Positions 49,719-57,499 of a stretch of 64,000 nt of DNA are shown here, piece after piece. This DNA is from Sphingomonas sp. TDK1. GTDB lineage: Bacteria; Pseudomonadota; Alphaproteobacteria; Sphingomonadales; Sphingomonadaceae. The notes under the pieces were generated by a model. That model saw only the letters and a program-made list of their open reading frames with translations. It was not told where the DNA came from and ran no database searches. Location of the stretch: assembly GCF_001650735.1 (NCBI RefSeq), contig NZ_LXVY01000009.1, positions 62,001 to 126,000 on the forward strand, given 5' to 3'. The translations under genes and the position numbers were made by a program. The stretch's first letter is position 1, and the number at the start of each line of letters is the position of its first letter.

Positions 49719-50603
49719 GTGACGATGCCATCCCCGGCCCCCTGGCTCGACGCCGTGCTGATCGGGTGGTTCGTGCTGACCGCCCTTTCGGTCGCTTACG
49801 TCGCGTGGGATGCCTTCACCCGCAACCCCGAGCTGCGCGTGATGAAATGGGGGTGGCTGTTGGTCACGCTCTATGGTGGCCCGATCATGGCCGCGGCCTA
49901 TGTCCTGTCCTGCCAGGAGCCGGCGAACGAGCGGCACGAGGATTTCGTTCGACCGCTCTGGAAGCAGGCGTTCGGCTCGGCCATCCATTGCATGGCGGGC
50001 GATGCAACCGGCGTCATCGCCGCAGCCGCGATCACCACGGCGCTCGGCCTGCCGATGTGGCAGGACGTGATCGCGGAATATGTGTTCGGCTTCGCGTTCG
50101 GACTGCTGATTTTCCAGGCGCTTTTCATGCGCGACATGGCGGGCGGTTCCTATTGGGGCGCGCTTCGCATGTCGTTCATCCCCGAATGGCTGTCGATGAA
50201 TGCCGTCATGGCCGGCATGATCCCGACGATGGTGGTGTTGATGAGCCGCGACATGGCCGCGATGCACGCCAGCTCGCTCCGCTTTTGGGGCGTCATGTCG
50301 CTGGCGACACTCGTCGGGTTCGCAGTCGCCTATCCGATCAACCTTTGGCTGGTTGGCGTGCGCTTGAAGCACGGCATGGGCACGGTGCGCGCGCTGGGGC
50401 ATGGCGGACACGAAGTCGGCGCGGACCGGCAATCGGCCACGCCGATGCCGGACATGGGACACGACGCAATGGCAGGGATGAGCGGCATGGCGGCCGGCGC
50501 GCGCGTGACCGGACCTCAGATCGCCGCGATGACAGTGTTGACGCTCATCATGCTTGGCGCGGGCATCATCGTTGCGACGCTGTTCGGTCGGTGGGCCATG
50601 TAA
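49719..50603 (+). CDS. DUF4396 family membrane protein
   Basis: 294 residues from GTG 49719 (AGGAG 8 nt upstream). About seven helices; the stretch 'MAGDATGVIAAAAITTALGLP' and 'EYVFGFAFGLLIFQALFMRDMAGG' are typical of DUF4396, which occurs in copper islands. A periplasmic or cytoplasmic Met/His-rich loop ('PMPDMGHDAMAGMSGM') near residue 245 could bind Cu(I). Its molecular role is unknown. Own ECF-type promoter upstream; the next gene also has one, so this is a single-gene unit. Confidence 0.85.
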   Translation: MTMPSPAPWLDAVLIGWFVLTALSVAYVAWDAFTRNPELRVMKWGWLLVTLYGGPIMAAAYVLSCQEPANERHEDFVRPLWKQAFGSAIHCMAGDATGVIAAAAITTALGLPMWQDVIAEYVFGFAFGLLIFQALFMRDMAGGSYWGALRMSFIPEWLSMNAVMAGMIPTMVVLMSRDMAAMHASSLRFWGVMSLATLVGFAVAYPINLWLVGVRLKHGMGTVRALGHGGHEVGADRQSATPMPDMGHDAMAGMSGMAAGARVTGPQIAAMTVLTLIMLGAGIIVATLFGRWAM

Positions 50604-50632
50604 CTTGCCGCGAACGACGGAGATCGCGGCAA

Positions 50633-50655
50633 GGGGTGATCGCGCGGCGCGCGTA
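50633..50655 (+). promoter_or_regulatory. ECF-type promoter before the copper-storage gene
   Basis: GGGGT (50633-50637), 14-bp spacer, CGTA (50652-50655), 37 nt before ATG 50693. Confidence 0.75.
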
Positions 50656-50692
50656 TCTAGGAACAGGCGGGGGCTCATACGGAGATAATGCG

Positions 50693-51025
50693 ATGCACCA
50701 GATCGACCCCGGCATGAAGGCGTGCATGGACGCCTGCCACGAATGCCATGTGACCTGTCTTCACATGGCGATGAACCATTGCCTCGAAATGGGCGGCCAG
50801 CACGCCGCGCCCGAGCATATGAAGATCATGGCCGACTGCGCGCAAATTTGCGCGGTTGCGATCGACTTCATGGCGCGCAAGTCCGCCCACCATCAGCATA
50901 TCTGCCGCGAGTGTGCCGAGATCTGCCGGGCTTGCGCAGCGAGCTGCGAGGCCCTGGGCGGCATGGAGGATTGCGTGGCAGCGTGCCGGAAGTGCGCCGA
51001 TTCCTGCGATCGGATGGCGGCATAG
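50693..51025 (+). CDS. csp: Four-helix-bundle Cys-rich copper storage protein (Csp family)
   Basis: 110 residues, ATG after GGAG. Sixteen Cys are spaced along four helices ('CMDACHECHVTC', 'CAQICAVAI', 'HICRECAEICRAC', 'CVAACRKCADSC'), the pattern of Csp/DUF326 proteins whose Cys fill the bundle core and hold many Cu(I). No signal peptide is visible, so it is the cytosolic (Csp3-like) kind, unlike Csp1 of methanotrophs. An ECF-type promoter lies upstream and a strong hairpin follows, so it is a single-gene unit of the copper regulon. Confidence 0.9.
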   Translation: MHQIDPGMKACMDACHECHVTCLHMAMNHCLEMGGQHAAPEHMKIMADCAQICAVAIDFMARKSAHHQHICRECAEICRACAASCEALGGMEDCVAACRKCADSCDRMAA

Positions 51026-51032
51026 CGGGGCT

Positions 51033-51058
51033 TGCGCGGGCGGTCGCCCGCCCGCGCA
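51033..51058. terminator. Hairpin between csp and fliQ-like genes
   Basis: An 11-bp GC-rich stem, TGCGCGGGCGG paired with CCGCCCGCGCA around a TCGC loop, lies between the convergent csp and fliQ-like genes. No T-run follows, but the strength and position suit a bidirectional terminator. Confidence 0.65.
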
Positions 51059-51070
51059 GCTATCTGCATA

Positions 51071-51340
51071 TCAACGGCCCATGCTCGCGATCACAGCGAA
51101 CAGCTCGGCCGTGAACTTGGTCAGGAGCTCGGTCGCTGCGCTCCCGAAAATCACCAAACATACGCCTAGCGCGATCAGCTTAGGCACGAAGCTCAGCGTC
51201 TGTTCGCTAATCGACGTCGCCGCCTGGATGATGCTGATTATCAGCCCGACGATCATCATCGGCACGAGCAGCACCACGCAGATCAGGCCGGCCACGGCCA
51301 GCATCCTCCCCGTCTCGTCGAGCAGGATCGACTGATCCAT
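51071..51340 (-). CDS. fliQ: FliQ/SctS family secretion-apparatus protein, solitary
   Basis: 89 residues, exactly FliQ size, with two membrane helices. The conserved block 'GLIISIIQAATSISEQTLSFVPKLIA' (around 33-58, split here) is the FliQ signature. FliQ is part of the export gate of flagella or type III secretion. No other flagellar or secretion gene is in the window; upstream is the copD hairpin and downstream the csp gene on the other strand. It may be a stray essential-subunit copy or a displaced gene. Confidence 0.88.
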   Translation of the reverse strand: MDQSILLDETGRMLAVAGLICVVLLVPMMIVGLIISIIQAATSISEQTLSFVPKLIALGVCLVIFGSAATELLTKFTAELFAVIASMGR

Positions 51341-51359
51341 CAGGCGCGGCCCCGTGAAC

Positions 51360-51387
51360 GGCCGGGGACCGCGAGGGCTCCCCGGCC
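51360..51387. terminator. Hairpin after copD
   Basis: GGCCGGGGA (51360-51368) pairs with TCCCCGGCC (51379-51387) across a 10-nt loop. It follows the copD stop on the minus strand and precedes the fliQ-like gene. There is no T-run. Confidence 0.6.
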
Positions 51388-51392
51388 GCGCA

Positions 51393-52319
51393 TCACATCG
51401 CCGATGCAGGCGGCGCGAGCGTCCCGAGCCAGGCGATCAGCCCGAGAACCGCGATGACACAGGCGGTTTCGATCGCCAGACTTGTCCGCAGCGCGCCGAG
51501 GGCGCCCTTGTGATCGTCCGCTGCGATCGACCGCTCGAATGCCGGCGTGAGCCGGAAGCGGTTGAGCGAGGCGAGCCCTAGCATGGCGACGAACAGCGCC
51601 AGCTTTGCGATCAGGAGCTGACCATAGAGCGTCGCAGGAAGCGTGGCGAGGTTGCCGATCCCGACCAGCATCCAGCCGTTGACCAGGCCGGTGACGAGGA
51701 TCGTGCCGACCACAACCGTCCCGATCGCGCCGAACCCGTGCAGCGCGCGGTGCGTCAGCCCCAGATGCGCCGCGTCTACGCGCGCCGCGGGTCGGGAGAC
51801 GAGCAGGAGCAGCCCCAGTAGTGCGCCAACCCAAGCGCCCGAGGCGATCAGATGGAGAATGTCGACGATGAGGTGGACCCAGCCCATCACGGCTTCGTCC
51901 ATCGCGCCGTGTCCGGTCCACGCCAGCGTTGCGAGTGCCACGGCCGAGCAGAGCGCGACGATGCTCAGCCAGATGCCGCGCCCGCCCGCGACCAGCGCTG
52001 CCAGCGCCGCGAGGGCCACCATGACCATTCGCAGCTTCCATGCTGCTCCGATCGCAGAGCCGGTGAGCAGCGCGCCGACTGCTTCACGGTCGATCGGCCA
52101 GGCCGGCGTTCCGGCCATTGAGGAGGCCATCAGCACGACCCAGGCGCCTGAAAACAACAGGCTCAGGCCAGCGCTGGCGATGAACCAGGGACGCAGCGCG
52201 AGCGCGTCGCCGCGCTCGCGCGCCCGCAGCCCATAAAGGCTGAATGCGGCAAGGCCGAACAGCGCAGCCAGCGTCACGTAGAGCGCGAAGCGGACGCCGA
52301 TAAGCGACCAGTCCCCCAT
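51393..52319 (-). CDS. copD: CopD-type copper resistance membrane protein
   Basis: 308 residues with about eight helices, as in CopD/PcoD. Membrane His and Met residues likely to carry copper are in 'WTGHGAMDEAVMGWVHLIVD' and 'ALHGFGAIGT'. CopD is thought to move copper across the inner membrane in partnership with CopC. It begins 4 nt after copC, so the two form one operon from the leftward ECF-type promoter at 52729-52751. Confidence 0.92.
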   Translation of the reverse strand: MGDWSLIGVRFALYVTLAALFGLAAFSLYGLRARERGDALALRPWFIASAGLSLLFSGAWVVLMASSMAGTPAWPIDREAVGALLTGSAIGAAWKLRMVMVALAALAALVAGGRGIWLSIVALCSAVALATLAWTGHGAMDEAVMGWVHLIVDILHLIASGAWVGALLGLLLLVSRPAARVDAAHLGLTHRALHGFGAIGTVVVGTILVTGLVNGWMLVGIGNLATLPATLYGQLLIAKLALFVAMLGLASLNRFRLTPAFERSIAADDHKGALGALRTSLAIETACVIAVLGLIAWLGTLAPPASAM

Positions 52320-52323
52320 CGCC

Positions 52324-52692
52324 TCACTTCACCGCGAAGACGTAGGTTCCTGCGACCTTGTGGGTGTCGGTCGAGACGACATTCCACGCGACGCTATACC
52401 GACCCGATGGGAGCGGCGATTTCGGGGTGATGACGAGGGTCCGGCCATCGGACGAGAGCGCGGAGGCGCTGGCCATCTTCATGGCTGCCATGCCGGGCAT
52501 CGCTGCCATCGTGAGATCGGCCTTGGAGAAGGCTGGCATCAGCTTCTCGCTGAAATGAAGTTCGATACGAGCGGGCTTCGCGACCGTCGCATTGGCGGCC
52601 GGCGATGCCGACACCAGCTTAGGATGGGCGTTCGCCGTTCCGGCGAACATGACGAGAGCGGCAGCAGCAGTCAGAACGGATAGGCGGCGCAT
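52324..52692 (-). CDS. copC: CopC periplasmic copper-binding protein
   Basis: 122 residues from ATG 52692 (AAAGG upstream); the longer frame lies across the promoter. The signal peptide ends at 'TANAHPKLVSASPA', giving a mature N-terminal His, the Cu(II) ligand of CopC. A Met-rich loop ('MAAMPGMAAMKMASA') is the Cu(I) site. The C-terminal 'SVAWNVVSTDTHKVAGTYVF' completes the beta-barrel. It should hand copper to CopD. Confidence 0.93.
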   Translation of the reverse strand: MRRLSVLTAAAALVMFAGTANAHPKLVSASPAANATVAKPARIELHFSEKLMPAFSKADLTMAAMPGMAAMKMASASALSSDGRTLVITPKSPLPSGRYSVAWNVVSTDTHKVAGTYVFAVK

Positions 52693-52728
52693 AGGGGGCC
52701 TTTCGACAGGAGGGTTCCTGTCCTTCAT

Positions 52729-52751
52729 TACGCGCCCCGATCGACCACCCC
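52729..52751 (-). promoter_or_regulatory. ECF-type promoter of copCD
   Basis: Read leftward: GGGGT (52751-52747), 14-bp spacer, CGTA (52732-52729), 36 nt before the copC ATG. Its -35 element is only 16 bp from that of the divergent cnrYXH promoter, so the two are back-to-back. Confidence 0.75.
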
Positions 52752-52767
52752 TCACGGATGGATTTGA

Positions 52768-52790
52768 GGGATGGGCGCGTCGCTTGCGTA
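52768..52790 (+). promoter_or_regulatory. ECF-type promoter of the cnrYXH-like operon
   Basis: GGGAT (52768-52772), 14-bp spacer, CGTA (52787-52790), 20 nt before GTG 52811. Its presence before the sigma operon implies autoregulation. Confidence 0.75.
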
Positions 52791-52810
52791 ATCCATGCTA
52801 GAGGGGTGGA

Positions 52811-53089
52811 GTGAACGACATGGACCTCGACGCAGTATTGATGAGGCTGGCGCAAGCACCCGTGCCCGCGAGCCTTGATGGCATGGAAGATCGCGTGCTG
52901 GCGCGGGTCGCCGCACGTCCAGCGGCGCGCGCCGGCTTAGGCGTTGGGGCAATGACGATCGCTGCGGCGCTCGTCATGGGCATCTTCGGTGCCGGTGTGC
53001 CCGCGAAGGAAGCCAGCGCGGCTTCGCTATCGCCCTTGGGGCCGGTGTCGCCGCTCGCGCCCTCCACGCTGCTCGTCGGCGTGCAATGA
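52811..53089 (+). CDS. cnrY: CnrY-like small membrane protein, probable anti-sigma factor
   Basis: 92 residues from GTG 52811 (ATG 52820 is an alternative). An N-terminal cytoplasmic helix pair ('DLDAVLMRLAQAPVPASL', 'MEDRVLARVAAR') precedes one membrane helix (about 44-63) and a short periplasmic tail rich in Ser/Pro. Size, topology and gene order match CnrY of Cupriavidus, which binds the ECF sigma CnrH with its short cytoplasmic segment and receives the metal signal through CnrX. Sequence similarity to CnrY is weak, so the assignment rests mainly on context. ATGA overlap with the next gene. Confidence 0.65.
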   Translation: MNDMDLDAVLMRLAQAPVPASLDGMEDRVLARVAARPAARAGLGVGAMTIAAALVMGIFGAGVPAKEASAASLSPLGPVSPLAPSTLLVGVQ

Positions 53090-53526
53090 GCGGCCGCATC
53101 CGCCTTCTGCTTGGCATTGTCGCGTGCTTCATCGCCGCGATCATCGGTGTGTTCGTGGGGCGGGCGCTACTTCCGCCACGTGCCCAGCCCGGCTCGGAGC
53201 TGCACGACGTGCTGCATCATAAGCTGGCGCTGGACGCCAACCAGGAAGCGCGACTTGAAGTGCTGGAGCAGCGTTTCGCCGTGCAGCGGCGCGCATTCGA
53301 GCTGGAATTGCGGGCGAACAATGCCCGGCTCGCTGAAGCGATCGAGGCCGAGCATGGCAACGGGCCGCGCGTCGCCGCAGCGGTCGACCAGAGCCACGCC
53401 GTCATGGGCGAGCTCCAGAAAGCGACGCTGGCGCACATCTTCGCCATGCGCCAGCTCTTGCGGCCCAATCAGACCGGCCAGTTCGATCAGGCCGTGGTGA
53501 AGGCGCTCACCGACGACGCACGTTGA
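53086..53526 (+). CDS. cnrX: CnrX-like periplasmic metal sensor
   Basis: 146 residues: one N-terminal anchor (7-28), then an all-helical periplasmic domain of the CnrX/metal-resistance (Spy-like) family. H40, H44, E61, H117 and M121 have the same spacing as the CnrX metal ligands H42, H46, E63, H119 and M123 (constant offset of 2). In Cupriavidus CnrX binds Ni or Co and signals through CnrY to release CnrH. Here the surrounding genes are for copper, so the true signal is open. Confidence 0.82.
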   Translation: MSGRIRLLLGIVACFIAAIIGVFVGRALLPPRAQPGSELHDVLHHKLALDANQEARLEVLEQRFAVQRRAFELELRANNARLAEAIEAEHGNGPRVAAAVDQSHAVMGELQKATLAHIFAMRQLLRPNQTGQFDQAVVKALTDDAR

Positions 53527-53536
53527 GGTTCGGCGC

Positions 53537-54106
53537 GTGAGCCTCGACTGGACCACGCTTACGGACGGCGAGCTGGCGACCCTCAGCATCGCCGGGCGCG
53601 AAGCCGCCTTCGCCGAGATCATGCGCCGCCATCGGCAGTCAATCTTCCGCATGGTGCGCGCGTGCGTCGGCGAGGCCGACGAGGCGCTGGACCTTCTGCA
53701 GGAGACCTTCGTCGCGGCGCATCAGGCCCTGCCCCGCTACGACGGCGATCGATCGATGCGCGCGTGGCTATCGACGATCGCGATCAACAAGTGCCGCGAT
53801 TGGGGGCGCAAGCGCACCGTGCGGCGCTTTCTGGCGTTCGCCGCACCGATCGGCCCGGAAGCCGAAGCCATTGCAGACGACCAGGTGGCGATCGACGACG
53901 CGACGGGCGACCGACAGGAACTCGACCGCGTGACGCGCGCCATTGCGGGCTTGCCGACCGCATTGAAGGAATCCTTGGTGCTGCGCACGATCGAGGGGTT
54001 GAGCCAGGCTGAAACCGCGGCAGTGTTGTCGATCAGCGAAAAGGCGGTAGAAACCCGCCTCTATCGCGCGCGATCGAAGTTGCTGGAGCGATTGGGCGGG
54101 CGCTGA
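53537..54106 (+). CDS. cnrH: ECF sigma factor, CnrH-like
   Basis: 189 residues from GTG 53537. Region 2 ('FAEIMRRHRQSIFRMVRACV', 'DLLQETFVAAHQAL', 'WLSTIAINKCRDWGRKR') and region 4 ('LKESLVLRTIEGLSQAETAAVL', 'AVETRLYRARSKL') are complete; no extra C-terminal domain. As the only ECF factor in the window, placed behind its predicted sensor and anti-sigma, it is the best candidate to use the six GGG(A/G)T-N14-CGTA promoters nearby. The gene end overlaps a hairpin and the start of the next promoter. Confidence 0.92.
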   Translation: MSLDWTTLTDGELATLSIAGREAAFAEIMRRHRQSIFRMVRACVGEADEALDLLQETFVAAHQALPRYDGDRSMRAWLSTIAINKCRDWGRKRTVRRFLAFAAPIGPEAEAIADDQVAIDDATGDRQELDRVTRAIAGLPTALKESLVLRTIEGLSQAETAAVLSISEKAVETRLYRARSKLLERLGGR

Positions 54107-54129
54107 GGGATAGCGCCCTGAGCTGCGTA
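54107..54129 (+). promoter_or_regulatory. ECF-type promoter of the copAB operon, overlapping a hairpin
   Basis: GGGAT (54107-54111), 14-bp spacer, CGTA (54126-54129), 45 nt before ATG 54174. A 7-bp stem GGGCGCT/AGCGCCC (54098-54118) has the -35 element in its loop, so a hairpin ending the sigma message shares DNA with this promoter. Confidence 0.75.
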
Positions 54130-54173
54130 TCAAGGCTAGAGGGACACTCCCGTTCGAGAGCCTTGAGGACCGT

Positions 54174-56207
54174 ATGAGCCGCACTATCGATCGCCGCCAG
54201 ATGCTTCGCGGCGCCGCCCTTGCTGGCGGTGGCATGGCGCTGACCGCCTATATGCCCGCGTGGGCGCAGCCTGTCTCGGGCGGGATCGTCAAACCGCTGC
54301 CGACCGTCTCGGGCACTGACATCGCGCTGACGATCGACAGTTTCAGACTTCCCGTCGACGGCAAGTCGACGCCCGCAATCGGCGTCAACGGCACGGTGCC
54401 GGCCCCTCTCATTCGCTTGAAGGAGGGGCAAAAGGTCCGCCTCTCCGTCACCAACAATCTCGACGAGGACAGTTCGATCCACTGGCATGGGCTGCTCGTG
54501 CCGTTCGCGATGGACGGCGTGCCCGGCATCAGCTTCCCCGGCATCAAGGCGCGCTCGACCTTCATCTACGAGTTCCCGATCATCCAGTCGGGCACCTACT
54601 GGTATCACAGCCATTCCGGCGAGCAGGAGCAGGGCGGACTTTACGGGCCGATCGTGATCGACCCGGCCGGTGCCGATCCGATCGCGTTCGACCGCGAGCA
54701 TGTGATCGTGCTGTCCGACCACAGCCAGATGACCGGCGAGCAGATTTTCCGGAAGCTGAAGCAGATGGGCGGCGCCTATTTCAACTATCAGCGGCCGACC
54801 CTCGCGGGCTTGCTCGCGGGTCGGGAAATGCCGCTCAAGGACCGGATCGAGTGGGGAAAGATGCGAATGGACCCCGCCGACATCGCCGACGTCACCGGCT
54901 CGACCTATACCTTCCTGGTCAACGGCTACGGGCCGTATGACAACTGGACGGGGCTGTTCAAGCCGGGCGAGCGGGTCCGCTTGCGGATCATCAACGCCGC
55001 GGCGCAGACCAACTTCAACGTCCGCATCCCCGACCTGCCGATGACCGTCGTGCAGGCCGATGGGCAGAATGTCCGTCCGGTGAAGATCGACGAGTTCCAG
55101 ATCGGCGTTGCCGAGACGTTCGACGTGATCGTGACGCCCGAGGACCGGGCCTACAGCTTCGTCTCCGAGGCTATCGATCGCTCCGGCATGGGCCGGGCGA
55201 CGCTCGCCCCGCGTGAGGGGATGGTCGCCCCGGTCCCGCCGCTTCGTCCGCGCACGCTGCTGACCATGACCGATATGGGCATGGACATGGGGAGCATGGG
55301 CGGGATGCAGGGCATGTCCGGCATGAAGGACGAGAGCCCGGTCGCCACGCGCGGGCCGGACCCCACCTTGATGCAGAACGCCTCGCGCAATCTTTGGAAG
55401 CTGACGGGCTGGAAGGGGCCGACCGATCACGGGACGGTCGCGGCAGGCGCAGCGATGGCGGGCATGTCCGGCATGTCGGGCATGGACCACAGCCAGATGG
55501 GCGGCGCTGTAATGCCCGGGATGGACCATAGCCAAATGGCAGCGGGCGGTGCTGGCATGGCCGGCATGGACCATAGTGCCATGTCGGGCGGATCGGGCCA
55601 GGCTGGCGGCATGGCCGGGATGGACCACGGGTCGGGTGGCGGCATGAACATGAACATGCGCGACCCGAAGAATGCGCCGGGCGTGAAGATGGGGCCGGGC
55701 GTGCAGACCATCTCCCCGATGCCGAAGGACCGTAGCGGTGAACCGCCCCAGGGTCTGGAGGGCCTGGATCACCGCGTCCTCACCTATCGCGACCTCGTTT
55801 CGCTCGCGCCCAACCCCGACGTGCGCGCGCCGTCGCGTCAGTTCGAGATCCATCTGACCGGTAACATGGAGCGCTACATGTGGGGCTTCGACGGGCAGAA
55901 GCTGAGCGATCCCGCCGACCCCATCCCGTTCCGCAAAGGCGAGCGGGCGCGGGTGACGTTGGTCAACGATACGATGATGCCGCACCCCATCCATCTCCAC
56001 GGCCATTTCTTCGAGCTGGTGACGGGGCACGGCAATCATGCGCCGCGCAAGCACACCGTCAACGTGCCGCCTGGAGGCAAGATGACCTTTGATCTGACCG
56101 CCGATGCACCCGGCGATTGGGCGTTCCACTGTCACAATCTCTACCACATGACCGCAGGCATGATGCGCGTCGTCACCGTTCGCCCGTTCGCGGGAGAGGC
56201 GGCATGA
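54174..56207 (+). CDS. copA: Periplasmic multicopper oxidase CopA
   Basis: 677 residues with a Tat signal ('DRRQMLRGAALAGG'). The three cupredoxin domains carry the copper motifs: 'IHWHGLLVP', 'WYHSHSGEQ', 'HPIHLHGHFFE' and 'HCHNLYHMTAGM'. Between domains 2 and 3 is a Met/His-rich segment of repeated 'GMDHSQM'-like units (about 420-490) that binds extra Cu(I). The enzyme oxidises Cu(I) to Cu(II) in the periplasm. It heads an operon with copB, a cytochrome c and a PepSY gene. This is the Pseudomonas-style CopA and is unrelated to the P-type ATPase of the same name. Confidence 0.96.
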   Translation: MSRTIDRRQMLRGAALAGGGMALTAYMPAWAQPVSGGIVKPLPTVSGTDIALTIDSFRLPVDGKSTPAIGVNGTVPAPLIRLKEGQKVRLSVTNNLDEDSSIHWHGLLVPFAMDGVPGISFPGIKARSTFIYEFPIIQSGTYWYHSHSGEQEQGGLYGPIVIDPAGADPIAFDREHVIVLSDHSQMTGEQIFRKLKQMGGAYFNYQRPTLAGLLAGREMPLKDRIEWGKMRMDPADIADVTGSTYTFLVNGYGPYDNWTGLFKPGERVRLRIINAAAQTNFNVRIPDLPMTVVQADGQNVRPVKIDEFQIGVAETFDVIVTPEDRAYSFVSEAIDRSGMGRATLAPREGMVAPVPPLRPRTLLTMTDMGMDMGSMGGMQGMSGMKDESPVATRGPDPTLMQNASRNLWKLTGWKGPTDHGTVAAGAAMAGMSGMSGMDHSQMGGAVMPGMDHSQMAAGGAGMAGMDHSAMSGGSGQAGGMAGMDHGSGGGMNMNMRDPKNAPGVKMGPGVQTISPMPKDRSGEPPQGLEGLDHRVLTYRDLVSLAPNPDVRAPSRQFEIHLTGNMERYMWGFDGQKLSDPADPIPFRKGERARVTLVNDTMMPHPIHLHGHFFELVTGHGNHAPRKHTVNVPPGGKMTFDLTADAPGDWAFHCHNLYHMTAGMMRVVTVRPFAGEAA

Positions 56208-57496
56208 ACCGGCTGACCGCGGCGCTCGCCGCCACCACCATGCTCGGCATCGCCGGTCCTGTCGCCGCTCAGTCGATGCAGGGCATGGATCATTCGGCAA
56301 TGCCGGGCATGACCATGCCGATGCCTGCGAAAAAGAAGCCGGTGGTGAAGCCCACGGCCAAAGGCAAGCCGGCCAAGACTAGGTCAGCTCCTGCGAGGCG
56401 ACCATCAGCTTCGACGACGAAACGCCGCGCCGCGCCAACGGCCGGCATGAATGGTATGGATCACGGGACCATGCCGGGCATGGATCACTCGTCTATGCCC
56501 GGCATGGACCATGCGGCTCCGCAGGGCTCACAGCAGGGCATGGAAGCCATGCCGGGGATGCAGATGCCCGGAAACGGCCAAACGGTCCCTCAGGGCTCCC
56601 AGCAGCCGATGCAGGGCATGGACCATTCGGCGATGCCGGGGATGACCATGCCAGCCGACCAGCACAGCGGCCACGACATGCAGGGCATGTCGGGAATGGC
56701 CGGAATGCCAGGCATGGCGGCCGATGGGGTGCAGCAGACTGGCACCGCGCTTCCCGCAGGAAACGCCCCCGCCCCGCCCCTGCCGACCGACCATGCGGCC
56801 GACAGCGTTTACGGCGCGGACGCGATGGCGATGGGTCGCCATCACCTTCAGCAGCATCACGGCGGTCAAAACTTCAGCCAGGTGCTATTGAACCTCGCTG
56901 AGTATCAATTCCGCAACGGTCGTGACGGCTATCGCTGGGATGGCGAGGCGTGGTTCGGGGGTGACATCAACCGCCTCTTCATCAAGTCTGAGGGCGAGGG
57001 AGCCTTCCGCGAGGGCATCGAGAGCGCCGAGGTGCAGGCGCTCTATAGCCGGACCATTGGCCCTTATTTCAATCTACAAGCGGGTGTCCGCCAGGATTTG
57101 GGGCCGTCCCCGAAACGCACCTATGCGACCGTCGGGCTGGAGGGGCTGGCACCGGGCTTCTTCGAGCTAGAGGGCGCGGTATTCCTGTCCAACAAGGGCG
57201 ACCTGCTAGGGCGGCTTGAGGGCTATTACGACCAGCGCATCACCCAGCGGCTGATCCTGCAACCGCGCGCCGAGCTCAATTTCGCTGCGCAGGACGTGCC
57301 GGAAAACCGGATCGGATCGGGCCTATCCAACGCCGAGCTTGGATTGCGGCTGCGTTATGAGATCCGGCGCGAGTTCGCCCCCTATGTCGGCGTGTCATGG
57401 GATCGCCGCTTCGGCGACACCGCCCGCTACGCGCGCGCCGATGGGGATCGCGCAACGTCCAAGAGCATCGTCGCCGGCGTTCGTGTCTGGTTCTGA
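56204..57496 (+). CDS. copB: CopB outer membrane copper resistance protein
   Basis: 430 residues, ATGA overlap with copA. A signal peptide (1-22) is followed by a 180-residue low-complexity region of Met/His/Gly repeats ('MDHSAMPGMTMP', 'GMDHGTMPGMDHSSMPGMD') interrupted by a basic Lys/Arg/Pro stretch. The C-terminal 240 residues form the CopB beta-barrel ('EYQFRNGRDGYRWDGEAW', 'LRYEIRREFAPYVGVSW'), ending in Phe. It is likely to collect copper at the outer membrane. Confidence 0.94.
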   Translation: MNRLTAALAATTMLGIAGPVAAQSMQGMDHSAMPGMTMPMPAKKKPVVKPTAKGKPAKTRSAPARRPSASTTKRRAAPTAGMNGMDHGTMPGMDHSSMPGMDHAAPQGSQQGMEAMPGMQMPGNGQTVPQGSQQPMQGMDHSAMPGMTMPADQHSGHDMQGMSGMAGMPGMAADGVQQTGTALPAGNAPAPPLPTDHAADSVYGADAMAMGRHHLQQHHGGQNFSQVLLNLAEYQFRNGRDGYRWDGEAWFGGDINRLFIKSEGEGAFREGIESAEVQALYSRTIGPYFNLQAGVRQDLGPSPKRTYATVGLEGLAPGFFELEGAVFLSNKGDLLGRLEGYYDQRITQRLILQPRAELNFAAQDVPENRIGSGLSNAELGLRLRYEIRREFAPYVGVSWDRRFGDTARYARADGDRATSKSIVAGVRVWF

Positions 57497-57499
57497 TCG

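Noticed and set aside
54033..56300. 755-codon open frame on the minus strand
   Set aside because: Antisense of the multicopper oxidase gene, whose copper motifs are intact; the His-rich look comes from Met/Asp-rich repeats read backwards.
56500..56700. Repeated Met-His units in copB considered as a CRISPR or tandem-repeat array
   Set aside because: They are in-frame protein repeats of a copper-binding region; no unique spacers.
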